From assembly GCA_029721435.1 (NCBI GenBank), contig CM056584.1:8824395-8888394 (forward strand): a DNA stretch of 64,000 bases, in the 5' to 3' direction. The position numbers were made by a program, and so were the translations under genes. The notes under the pieces were generated by a model. It was not told where the DNA came from and did not search any database. It saw only the letters and a list, made by a program, of their open reading frames with translations. Shown piece after piece: positions 53,464-64,000 of this stretch; the first letter of the stretch is position 1; every line of letters starts with the position of its first letter. Source of the stretch: Gymnothorax reevesii (lineage: Eukaryota > Chordata > Actinopteri > Anguilliformes > Muraenidae).

Positions 53464-55888
53464 GTGAGTTCTAATATCTGGTCATTTTCATACTGTATGT
53501 GTCCTCTATGATGTTAATCGGAGATCAGATGGCATTTCAGCTTCACCCTTCTTGTGTAAAATGGAAATTGAGTGACATTAATGTTTTAATACTAATGCTA
53601 ACATGCTAATGCTAGCGATCTAATGTGAGTGCTAATATCTGGTCATTTTCATACTGTACGTGTCCTCTATGATGGAAGTATGGGATCAGATGGCATTTCA
53701 GCTTAACCCTGCTTGTGTAAAATAGAAATTGAGTGACGTTAATGTTTGAATGCTAATGCTAACATGCTAATGCTAGCGATCTAATGTGAGTGCTAATATC
53801 TGGTCATTTTCATACTGTAAGTGTCCTCTATGATGTTAGTATGAGATCAGATGGCATTTCTGCTTCACCCTTCTTGTATTATAAGCAAATTGGGTAATGT
53901 TAATGTTTCAATGCTAATGCTAACATGCTGATGCTAGCGATCTAATGTGAGTGCTAATACCTGGTCATTTTCATACTGTACATGTCTTCTATGATGGGAG
54001 TATGGGATCAGATGGCATTTCAGCTTAACCCTGCTTGTGTAAAATGGAAATTGAGTGATGTTGTTTGAATGCTAATGCTAACATGCTAATGCTAGCGATC
54101 TAATGTGAGTGCTAATACCTGGTCATTTTCATACTGTACATGTCCTCTATGGTGGGAGTATGAGATCAGATGGCTTTTCAGCTTAACCCTGCTTGTGTAA
54201 AATGGAAATTGAGTGACGTTAATGTTTGAATGCTAATGCTAACATGCTAATGCTAGCAATCTAATGTGAGTGCTAATATCTGGTCATTTTCATACTGTAC
54301 GTGTCCTCTATGATGGGAGTATGGGATCAGATGGCATTTCAGCTTAACCCTGCTTGTGTAAAATAGAAATTGAATGATGTTAATGTTTGAATGCTAATGC
54401 TAACATGCTAATGCTAGCGATCTTATGTGAGTTCTAATATCAGGTCATTTTCATACTGTAAGTGTCCTCTTTGATGTTAGTATGAGATCAGATGGCATTT
54501 CTCCTTCACCCTTCTTGTATTATGAGCAAATTGAGTAATGTTAATGTTTCAATGCTAATGCTAACATGCTGATGCTAACATGCTAATGCTAGCGATCTAA
54601 TGTGAATGCTAATAGTTGGTCATTTTCATACTGTACGTGTCCTCTATGATGTTAATTGGAGATCAGATGGCATTTCAGCTTAACCCTTCTTGTATAATAA
54701 AAAATTGAGTAATGTTAATGTTTAAAAGCTAATGCTAATATGCTAATGCTAGTGATCTAATGTGAGTTCTAATATCTGGTCATTTTCATACTATACGTGT
54801 CCTCTATAATGTTAATAGGAGATCAGATGGCATTTCAGCTTAACCCTTCTTGTGTAAAATGGAAATTGTGTGACATTAATGTTTTAATACTAATGCTAAC
54901 ATGCTAATGCTAGCGATCTAATGTGAGTGCTAATATCTGGTCATTTTCATACTGTATGTGTCCTCTATGATGTTAATAGGAGATCAGATGGCATTTCAGC
55001 TTAACCCTGCTTGTGTAAAATGGAAATTTAGTGACGTTAATGTTTGAATGCTAATGCTAACATGCTAATGTTAGCGATCTAATGTGAGTGCTAATATCTG
55101 GTCATTTTCATACTTTACGTGTCCTCTATGATGTTAATAGGAGATCAGATGGCATTTCAGCTTAACCCTGCTTGTGTAAAATGGAAATTTAGTGACGTTA
55201 ATGTTTGAATGCTAATGCTAACATGCTAATGCTAGCGATCTAATGTGAGTGCTAATATCTGGTCATTTTCATACTGTACGTGTCCTCTATGATGGGAGTA
55301 TGGGATCAGATGGCATTTCAGCTTAACCCTGTTTGTGTAAAATGGAAATTGAGTGACGTTAATGTTTGAATGCTAATGCTAACATGCTAATGCTAGCTAT
55401 CTAATGTGAGTTCTAATATCTGGTCATTTTCATACTATACGTGTCCTCTTTGATGTTAATAGGAGATCAGATGGCATTTCAGCTTAACCCTTCTTGTTTA
55501 AACTGGAAATTGAGTGATTTTAATGTTTAAATGCTAGTGCTAACATGCTTAAGCTAGCGATCTAATGTGAGTGCTAATACCTGGTCATTTTCATACTGTA
55601 CGTGTCCTCTATGATGAGAATATGGGATCAGATGGCATTTCAGCTTAACCCTGTTTGTGTAAAATGGAAATTGAGTGAAGTTAATGTTTAAATGCTAATG
55701 CTAACATGCTAATGCTAGCGATCTAATGTGAGTGCTAATATCTGGTCATTTTCATACTGTACATGTCCTCTATGATGTTAATAGGAGATCAGATGGCATT
55801 TCAGCTTTACCCTTCTTGTATAATAAAAAAATTGAGTAATGTTAATGTTTAAATGCTAAAGCTAACATGCTAATGCTAGCGATCTAAT
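53464..55888 (+). repeat. HOR unit C (15 monomers)
   Basis: Full 2,425-bp unit, 4,687 bp after the previous C. It repeats the shared marks CCTCTTTGATGTTAG (about 54,466) and GTGAATGCTAATAG (54,602). Confidence 0.92.
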
Positions 55889-58150
55889 GTGAGTTCTAAT
55901 ATCTGGTCATTTTCATACTGTATGTGTCCTCTATGATATTAATCGGAGATCAGATGGCATTTCAGCTTCACCCTTCTTGTGTAAAATGGAAATTGAGTGA
56001 CATTAATGTTTTAATACTCATGCTTACATGCTAATGCTAGCGATCTAATGTGAGTGCTAATATCTGGTCATTTTCATACTGTACGTGTCCTCTATGATGG
56101 GAGTATGGGATCAGATGGCATTTCAGCTTAACCCTGCTTGTGTAAAATAGAAATTGAGTGACGTTAATGTTCGAATGCTAATGCTAACATGCTAATGCTA
56201 GCGATCAAATGTGAGTGCTAATATCTGGTCATTTTCATACTGTAAGTGTCCTCGATGATGTTAGTATGAGATCAGATGGCATTTCTGCTTCACCCTTCTT
56301 GTATTATAAGCAAATTGGGTAATGTTAATGTTTCAATGCTAATGCTAACATGCTGATGCTAACATGCTAATGCTAGCAATCTAATGTGAGTGCTAATACC
56401 TGGTCATTATCATACTGTACATGTCTTCTATGATGGGAGTATGGGATCAGATGGCATTTCAGCTTAACCCTGCTTGTGTAAAGTGGAAATTGAGTGACGT
56501 TGTTTGAATGCTAATGCTAACATGCTAATGCTAGCGATCTAATGTGAGTGCTAATACCTGGTCATTTTCATACTGTACATGTCCTCTATGATGGGAGTAT
56601 GAGATCAGATGGCTTTTCTGCTTAACCTTGCTTGTGTAAAATGGAAATTGAGTGACGTTAATGTTTGAATGCTAATGCTAACATGCTAATGCTAGCGATC
56701 TAATGTGAGTTCTAATATCTGGTCATTTTCATACCATACGTGTCCTTTATGATTTTAATAGGAGATCAGATGGCATTTCAGCTTAACCCTGCTTGTGTAC
56801 AATGGAAATTTAGTGACGTTAATGTTTGAATGCTAATGCTAACATGCTAATGCTAGCGATCTAATGTGAGTGCTAATATCTGGTCATTTTCATACTACAC
56901 GTATCCTCTATGATGTTCGTAGGAGATCAGATGGCATTTCAGCTTAACCCTTCTTGTTTAAAATGGAAATTGAGTTATGTTAATGTTTAAATGCTAATGC
57001 TAACATGCTAATGCTAGCGCTCTAATGTGAATGCTAATATGTGGTCATTTTTATACAGTACGTGTCCTCTATGATGTTAATAGGAGATCAGATGGCATTT
57101 CAGCTTAACCCTGCTTGTGTAAAATGGAAATTTAGTGACGTTAATGTTTGAATGCTAATGCTAACATGCTAATGCTAGCGATCTAATGTGAGTGCTAATA
57201 TCTGGTCATTTTCATACTATACGTGTCCTTTATGATGTTAATAGGAGATCAGATGGCATTTCAGCTTAACCCTTGTGTAAAATGGAAATTGAGTGATGTT
57301 AATGTTTAAATGCTAATGCTAACATGCTAATGCTAGCGCTCTAATGTGAGTGCTAATATCTGGTCATTTTCATACTGTACATGTCCTCTATGATGGGAGT
57401 ATGAGATCAGATGGCTTTTCAGCTTAACCCTGCTTGTGTAAAATGGAAATTTAGTGACGTTAATGTTTGAATGCTAATGCTAACATGCTAATGCTAGCGA
57501 TCTAATGTGAGTGCTAATATCTGGTCATTTTCATACTGTACGTGTCCTCTATGATGGGAGTATGGGATCAGATGGCATTTCAGCTTAACCCTGTTTGTGT
57601 AAAATGGAAATTGAGTGACGTTAATGTTTGAATGCTAATGCTAACATGCTAATGCTAGCTATCTAATGTGAGTTCTAATATCTGGTCATTTTCATACTAT
57701 ACGTGTCCTCTTTGATGTTAATAGGAGATCAGATGGCATTTCAGCTTAACCCTTCTTGTTTAAACTGGAAATTGAGTGATTTTAATGTTTAAATGCTAGT
57801 GCTAACATGCTTAAGCTAGCGATCTAATGTGAGTGCTAATACCTGGTCATTTTCATACTGTACGTGTCCTCTATGATGAGAATATGGGATCAGATGGCAT
57901 TTCAGCTTAACCCTGTTTGTGTAAAATGGAAATTGAGTGAAGTTAATGTTTAAATGCTAATGCTAACATGCTAATGCTAGCGATCTAATGTGAGTGCTAA
58001 TATCTGGTCATTTTCATACTGTACATGTCCTCTATGATGTTAATAGGAGATCAGATGGCATTTCAGCTTTACCCTTCTTGTATAATAAAAAAATTGAGTA
58101 ATGTTAATGTTTAAATGCTAAAGCTAACATGCTAATGCTAGCGATCTAAT
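55889..58150 (+). repeat. Hybrid HOR: A1-10 joined to C12-15 (14 monomers)
   Basis: Monomers 55,889-57,345 are A types 1-9. The monomer at 57,346 opens as A10 (GATGGCTTTTCAG) and ends as C11 (AATTTAGTGACGTTAATG, GCTAACATG). Four monomers of type C12-C15 follow (57,507, 57,668, 57,829, 57,990). The total is still 14 monomers and 2,262 bp, so length alone would hide the exchange. Private change: GTAAAGTGGAAATTG in type 4. Confidence 0.9.
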
Positions 58151-60412
58151 GTGAGTTCTAATATCTGGTCATTTTCATACTGTATGTGTCCTCTATGATA
58201 TTAATCGGAGATCAGATGGCATTTCAGCTTCACCCTTCTTGTGTAAAATGGAAATTGAGTGACATTAATGTTTTAATACTCATGCTTACATGCTAATGCT
58301 AGCGATCTAATGTGAGTGCTAATATCTGGTCATTTTCATACTGTACGTGTCCTCTATGATGGGAGTATGGGATCAGATGGCATTTCAGCTTAACCCTGCT
58401 TGTGTAAAATAGAAATTGAGTGACGTTAATGTTCGAATGCTAATGCTAACATGCTAATGCTAGCGATCAAATGTGAGTGCTAATATCTGGTCATTTTCAT
58501 ACTGTAAGTGTCCTCGATGATGTTAGTATGAGATCAGATGGCATTTCTGCTTCACCCTTCTTGTATTATAAGCAAATTGGGTAATGTTAATGTTTCAATG
58601 CTAATGCTAACATGCTGATGCTAACATGCTAATGCTAGCAATCTAATGTGAGTGCTAATACCTGGTCATTATCATACTGTACATGTCTTCTATGATGGGA
58701 GTATGGGATCAGATGGCATTTCAGCTTAACCCTGCTTGTGTAAAATGGAAATTGAGTGACGTTGTTTGAATGCTAATGCTAACATGCTAATGCTAGCGAT
58801 CTAATGTGAGTGCTAATACCTGGTCATTTTCATACTGTACATGTCCTCTATGATGGGAGTATGAGATCAGATGGCTTTTCTGCTTAACCTTGGTTGTGTA
58901 AAATGGAAATTGAGTGACGTTAATGTTTGAATGCTAATGCTAACATGCTAATGCTAGCGATCTAATGTGAGTTCTAATATCTGGTCATTTTCATACCATA
59001 CGTGTCCTTTATGATTTTAATAGGAGATCAGATGGCATTTCAGCTTAACCCTGCTTGTGTACAATGGAAATTTAGTGACGTTAATGTTTGAATGCTAATG
59101 CTAACATGCTAATGCTAGCGATCTAATGTGAGTGCTAATATCTGGTCATTTTCATACTACACGTATCCTCTATGATGTTCGTAGGAGATCAGATGGCATT
59201 TCAGCTTAACCCTTCTTGTTTAAAATGGAAATTGAGTTATGTTAATGTTTAAATGCTAATGCTAACATGCTAATGCTAGCGCTCTAATGTGAATGCTAAT
59301 ATGTGGTCATTTTTATACAGTACGTGTCCTCTATGATGTTAATAGGAGATCAGATGGCATTTCAGCTTAACCCTGCTTGTGTAAAATGGAAATTTAGTGA
59401 CGTTAATGTTTGAATGCTAATGCTAACATGCTAATGCTAGCGATCTAATGTGAGTGCTAATATCTGGTCATTTTCATACTATACGTGTCCTTTATGATGT
59501 TAATAGGAGATCAGATGGCATTTCAGCTTAACCCTTGTGTAAAATGGAAATTGAGTGATGTTAATGTTTAAATGCTAATGCTAACATGCTAATGCTAGCG
59601 CTCTAATGTGAGTGCTAATATCTGGTCATTTTCATACTGTACATGTCCTCTATGATGGGAGTATGAGATCAGATGGCTTTTCAGCTTAACCCTGCTTGTG
59701 TAAAATGGAAATTTAATGACGTTCATGTTTGAATGCTAATGCTAAAATGCTAATGCTAGCGATCTAATGTGAGTGCTAATATCTGGTCATTTTCATACTA
59801 TACGTGTCCTCTATGATGTTAATAGGAGATCAGATGGCATTTCAGCTTAACCCTTCTTGTGTAAAATGGAAATTGAGTGATGTTAATGTTTAAATGCTAA
59901 TGCTAAAATGCTAATGCTAGCTATCTAATGTGAGTTCTAATATCTGGTCATTTTCATACTATACGTGTCCTCTTTGATGTTAATAGGAGATCAGATGGCA
60001 TTTCAGCTTAACCCTTCTTGTTTCAAATGGAAATTGAGTGATTTTAATGTTTAAATGCTAATGCTAACATGCTAAAGCTAGCAATCTAATGTGAGTGCTA
60101 ATACCTGGTCATTTTCATACTGTACGTGTCCTCTATGATGGGAATATGGGATCAGATGGCATTTCAGCTTAACCCTGTTTGTGTAAAATGAAAATTGAGT
60201 GAAGTTAATGTTTAAATGCTAATGCTAACATGCTAATGCTAGCGATCTAATGTGAGTTCTAATATCTGGTCATTTTCATACTGTATGTGTCCTCTATGAT
60301 GTTAATAGGAGATCAGAGGGCATTTCAGCTTAACCCTTCTTGTATAATAAAAAAATTGAGTAATGTTGATGTTTAAATGCTAAAGCTAACATGCTAATGC
60401 TAGCGATCTAAT
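58151..60412 (+). repeat. HOR unit A (A1-12 + B13-14)
   Basis: Full 2,262-bp unit. Private changes: AACCTTGGTTGTG in type 5 (about 58,887), and GATCAGAGGGC and GTAATGTTGATG in type 14 (about 60,311 and 60,361). Confidence 0.92.
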
Positions 60413-61378
60413 GTGAGTTTTAATATCTGGTCATTTTCATACTGTATGTGTCCTCTATGATGTTAATAGGAGATCAGATGGCATTTCAGCTTAACCCTGC
60501 TTGTGTAAAATGGAAATTTAGTGACGTTAATGTTTGAATGCTAATGCTAACATGCTAATGTTAGCGATCTAATGTGAGTGCTAATATCTGGTCATTTTCA
60601 TACTTTACGTGTCCTCTATGATGTTAATAGGAGATCAGATGGCATTTCAGCTTAACCCTGCTTGTGTAAAATGGAAATTTAGTGACGTTAATGTTTGAAT
60701 GCTAATGCTAACATGCTAATGCTAGCGATCTAATGTGAGTGCTAATATCTGGTCATTTTCATACTGTACGTGTCCTCTATGATGGGAGTATGGGATCAGA
60801 TGGCATTTCAGCTTAACCCTGTTTGTGTAAAATGGAAATTGAGTGACGTTAATGTTTGAATGCTAATGCTAACATGCTAATGCTAGCTATCTAATGTGAG
60901 TTCTAATATCTGGTCATTTTCATACTATACGTGTCCTCTTTGATGTTAATAGGAGATCAGATGGCATTTCAGCTTAACCCTTCTTGTTTAAACTGGAAAT
61001 TGAGTGATTTTAATGTTTAAATGCTAGTGCTAACATGCTTAAGCTAGCGATCTAATGTGAGTGCTAATACCTGGTCATTTTCATACTGTACGTGTCCTCT
61101 ATGATGAGAATATGGGATCAGATGGCATTTCAGCTTAACCCTGTTTGTGTAAAATGGAAATTGAGTGAAGTTAATGTTTAAATGCTAATGCTAACATGCT
61201 AATGCTAGCGATCTAATGTGAGTGCTAATATCTGGTCATTTTCATACTGTACATGTCCTCTATGATGTTAATAGGAGATCAGATGGCATTTCAGCTTTAC
61301 CCTTCTTGTATAATAAAAAAATTGAGTAATGTTAATGTTTAAATGCTAAAGCTAACATGCTAATGCTAGCGATCTAAT
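60413..61378 (+). repeat. Partial C unit (six monomers)
   Basis: The first monomer opens GTGAGTT like C1 (with a private C-to-T giving GTGAGTTTTAAT) and continues as C10 (GTATGTGTCC, GTTAATAGG, GTTAGCGATC). C11-C15 follow. Nine monomer lengths (C1/C10 fused, C2-C9 gone) are missing compared with C, consistent with exchange between two monomers that share GTATGTGTCC. Confidence 0.9.
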
Positions 61379-63639
61379 TTGAGTTCTAATATCTGGTCAT
61401 TTTCATACTGTATGTGTCCTCTATGATATTAATCGGAGATCAGATGGCATTTCAGCTTCACCCTTCTTGTGTAAAATGGAAATTGAGTGACATTAATGTT
61501 TTAATACTCATGCTTACATGCTAATGCTAGCGATCTAATGTGAGTGCTAATATCTGGTCATTTTCATACTGTACGTGTCCTCTATGATGGGAGTATGGGA
61601 TCAGATGGCATTTCAGCTTAACCCTGCTTGTGTAAAATAGAAATTGAGTGACGTTAATGTTCGAATGCTAATGCTAACATGCTAATGCTAGCGATCAAAT
61701 GTGAGTGCTAATATCTGGTCATTTTCATACTGTAAGTGTCCTCGATGATGTTAGTATGAGATCAGATGGCATTTCTGCTTCACCCTTCTTGTATTATAAG
61801 CAAATTGGGTAATGTTAATGTTTCAATGCTAATGCTAACATGCTGATGCTAACATGCTAATGCTAGCAATCTAATGTGAGTGCTAATACCTGGTCATTAT
61901 CATACTGTACATGTCTTCTATGATGGGAGTATGGGATCAGATGGCATTTCAGCTTAACCCTGCTTGTGTAAAATGGAAATTGAGTGACGTTGTTTGAATG
62001 CTAATGCTAACATGCTAATGCTAGCGATCTAATGTGAGTGCTAATACCTGGTCATTTTCATACTGTACATGTCCTCTATGATGGGAGTATGAGATCAGAT
62101 GGCTTTTCTGCTTAACCTTGCTTGTGTAAAATGGAAATTGAGTGACGTTAATGTTTGAATGCTAATGCTAACATGCTAATGCTAGCGATCTAATGTGAGT
62201 TCTAATATCTGGTCATTTTCATACCATACGTGTCCTTTATGATTTTAATAGGAGATCAGATGGCATTTCAGCTTAACCCTGCTTGTGTACAATGGAAATT
62301 TAGTGACGTTAATGTTTGAATGCTAATGCTAACATGCTAATGCTAGCGATCTAATGTGAGTGCTAATATCTGGTCATTTTCATACTACACGTATCCTCTA
62401 TGATGTTCGTAGGAGATCAGATGGCATTTCAGCTTAACCCTTCTTGTTTAAAATGGAAATTGAGTTATGTTAATGTTTAAATGCTAATGCTAACATGCTA
62501 ATGCTAGCGCTCTAATGTGAATGCTAATATGTGGTCATTTTTATACAGTACGTGTCCTCTATGATGTTAATAGGAGATCAGATGGCATTTCAGCTTAACC
62601 CTGCTTGTGTAAAATGGAAATTTAGTGACGTTAATGTTTGAATGCTAATGCTAACATGCTAATGCTAGCGATCTAATGTGAGTGCTAATATCTGGTCATT
62701 TTCATACTATACGTGTCCTTTATGATGTTAATAGGAGATCAGATGGCATTTCAGCTTAACCCTTGTGTAAAATGGAAATTGAGTGATGTTATTGTTTAAA
62801 TGCTAATGCTAACATGCTAATGCTAGCGCTCTAATGTGAGTGCTAATATCTGGTCATTTTCATACTGTACATGTCCTCTATGATGGGAGTATGAGATCAG
62901 ATGGCTTTTCAGCTTAACCCTGCTTGTGTAAAATGGAAATTTAATGACGTTCATGTTTGAATGCTAATGCTAAAATGCTAATGCTAGCGATCTAATGTGA
63001 GTGCTAATATCTGGTCATTTTCATACTATACGTGTCCTCTATGATGTTAATAGGAGATCAGATGGCATTTCAGCTTAACCCCTTTGTGTAAAATGGAAAT
63101 TGAGTGATGTTAATGTTTAAATGCTAATGCTAAAATGCTAATGCTAGCTATCTAATGTGAGTTCTAATATCTGGTCATTTTCATACTATACGTGTCCTCT
63201 TTGATGTTAATAGGAGATCAGATGGCATTTCAGCTTAACCCATCTTGTTTCAAATGGAAATTGAGTGATTTTAATGTTTAAATGCTAATGCTAACATGCT
63301 AAAACTAGCAATCTAATGTGAGTGCTAATACCTGGTCATTTTCATACTGTACGTGTCCTCTATGATGAGAATATGGGATCAGATGGCATTTCAGCTTAAC
63401 CCTGTTTGTGTAAAATGGAAATTGAGTGAAGTTAATGTTTAAATGCTAATGCTAACATGCTAATGCTAGCGATCTAATGTGAGTGCTAATATCTGGTCAA
63501 TTTCATACTGTACATGTCCTCTATGATGTTAATAGGAGATCAGATGGCATTTCAGCTTTACCCTTCTTGTATAATAAAAAAATTGAGTAATGTTAATGTT
63601 TAAATGCTAAAGCTAACATGCTAATGCTAGCGATCTAAT
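61379..63639 (+). repeat. HOR unit A, pure form (14 monomers, 2,261 bp)
   Basis: Types 13 and 14 are A-like (TAAAACTAGC before type 13, GATGAGAATATGGG, CTTTACCC), as at 1 and 6,950, unlike the A units from 27 to 60 kb. It is 1 bp short in type 11 (AACCCCTTTGTG). The monomer-opening GTGAG is mutated to TTGAG at 61,379. Other private changes are ATTGTTTAAATG, AACCCATCTTG and GGTCAATTTCATAC. Confidence 0.92.
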
Positions 63640-64000
63640 GTGAGTTCTAATATCTGGTCATTTTCATACTGTTTGTGTCCTCTATGATGTTAATCGGAGA
63701 TCAGATGGCATTTCAGCTTCACCCTTCTTGTGTAAAATGGAAATTGAGTGACATTAATGTTTTAATACTAATGCTAACATGCTAATGCTAGCGATCTAAT
63801 GTGAGTGCTAATATCTGGTCATTTTCATACTGTACGTGTCCTCTATGATGGGAGTATGGGATCAGATGGCATTTCAGCTTAACCCTGCTTGTGTAAAATA
63901 GAAATTGAGTGACGTTAATGTTTGAATGCTAATGCTAACATGCTAATGCTAGCAATCTAATGTGAGTGCTAATATCTGGTCATTTTCATACTGTAAGTGT
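63640..64000 (+). repeat. HOR unit B, first 2.2 monomers (cut by window end)
   Basis: Type 1 has GATGTTAATCGG and TACTAATGCTAAC, and type 2 ends GCAATCT; both are B signs. The third monomer starts at 63,962 and is cut at 64,000. Pure A followed by B restores the order seen at 1-4,524. Confidence 0.85.

Larger units (their letters stand above)
46515..55888 (+). repeat. Two A-C superunits, exact 4,687-bp period
   Basis: A (2,262) plus C (2,425) repeated twice, at 46,515-51,201 and 51,202-55,888. Rare marks CCTCTTTGATGTTAG and GTGAATGCTAATAG in C recur at exactly 4,687 bp. Together with the A-C pairs upstream, this makes A-C the working unit of the middle region. Confidence 0.92.
1..64000 (+). 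repeat. Tandem satellite array, ~161-bp monomer, ~396 copies
   Basis: Monomer starts fall at 1, 162, 323, 498, 656, 817, 978, 1139, 1300, 1458, 1619, 1780, 1941, 2102, 2263 and so on without a break to 64,000. Spacing is 161 bp, with fixed exceptions of 175, 160 and 158 bp in particular monomer types. All copies have the same orientation, and there is no unique DNA and no inserted element. A consensus monomer counts to about 37% G+C. The last ~40 bp of each monomer has stop codons in all three frames of both strands, so no gene-sized reading frame exists anywhere. The organisation resembles centromeric or pericentromeric satellite in its near-nucleosomal unit length, higher-order repeats and local homogenisation. 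Centromere function and host (possibly a teleost fish, from the TGCTAA-rich core) are inferences. Neither array edge is present. Confidence 0.98.

Noticed and set aside
1..64000. Protein-coding genes or open reading frames on either strand
   Set aside because: The GCTAATGCTAAC...GATCTAATGTGAG segment of each monomer has stops in all three forward frames, and CTA triplets in all three phases close the reverse frames. The 161-bp period also rotates the frame. Nothing longer than about one monomer can stay open.
1..64000. CRISPR array
   Set aside because: Repetition is contiguous with no unique spacers. The variable segments are a small set of recurring alternatives, the period is 161 bp, and there are no cas genes.
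1..64000. CRE-like TGACGTTA and E-box-like ACGTG as regulatory sites
   Set aside because: They are parts of the repeated monomer, decay freely to TG/CA forms, and have no adjacent gene. I do not treat them as regulatory sites.
1..64000. Telomeric, rDNA or transposon-derived origin
   Set aside because: There are no TTAGGG-type runs, no rRNA-like conserved segments, no terminal inverted or long terminal repeats, no target-site duplications and no transposase or reverse-transcriptase coding remnant.
1..64000. Hairpin or cruciform-forming inverted repeats
   Set aside because: The only clear palindromes are short (GCTAGC, GTAC, ACGT). The TGCTAA core is purely direct-repeat, and no inverted partner is present within a monomer.

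Overview
The whole 64 kb window is one uninterrupted satellite DNA array. A monomer of about 161 bp, roughly 63% A+T, is repeated head-to-tail about 396 times in a single orientation. I see no gene, RNA gene, transposon, CRISPR array, microsatellite tract or unique sequence in it. A segment of about 40 bp at the end of each monomer carries stop codons in all three frames of both strands, so no reading frame can be much longer than one monomer. The array is eukaryotic. The TGCTAA-rich core resembles minisatellites I associate with teleost fish, and a CpG-decay pattern suggests a methylated vertebrate-like genome. The host assignment is an inference from memory and is not certain. A 161-bp unit in a long homogenised array is typical of centromeric or pericentromeric DNA, but nothing here proves centromere function.

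All positions use an arbitrary phase in which a monomer begins at the GTGAG that opens the window. Monomers fall into about 14 ordered types, arranged in three higher-order repeat (HOR) units. Unit A has 14 monomers and 2,262 bp. Unit B has the same 14 types and length with its own diagnostic changes. Unit C has 15 monomers and 2,425 bp, made of types 1-5, then a second 2-3-14-1 run, then six more. Length arithmetic confirms this: A = 14x161 + 14 - 3 - 3, and C = 15x161 + 14 - 3 - 1.

Layout. Positions 1-10,990 read A-B-C-A-B(part). Positions 10,991-15,342 are strongly rearranged, with hybrid monomers and a tandem 1,446-bp nine-monomer duplication. Positions 15,343-24,861 hold partial A, a deleted B and C/B chimeras, within a tandem duplication of about 4.36 kb. 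Positions 24,862-55,888 are a more regular A/C region with no full B unit. It includes a 7,430-bp tandem duplication (about 29.9-44.7 kb) and two exact 4,687-bp A-C units (46,515-55,888). Positions 55,889-63,639 hold an A/C hybrid, A, a partial C and A. The window ends in the start of a B unit.

The array has evolved by in-register unequal exchange at several scales: 14 bp, 161 bp, about 1.4 kb, 2.3 kb and 4.4-7.4 kb. Several exchange points can be placed inside single hybrid monomers. Neither edge of the array lies in the window.
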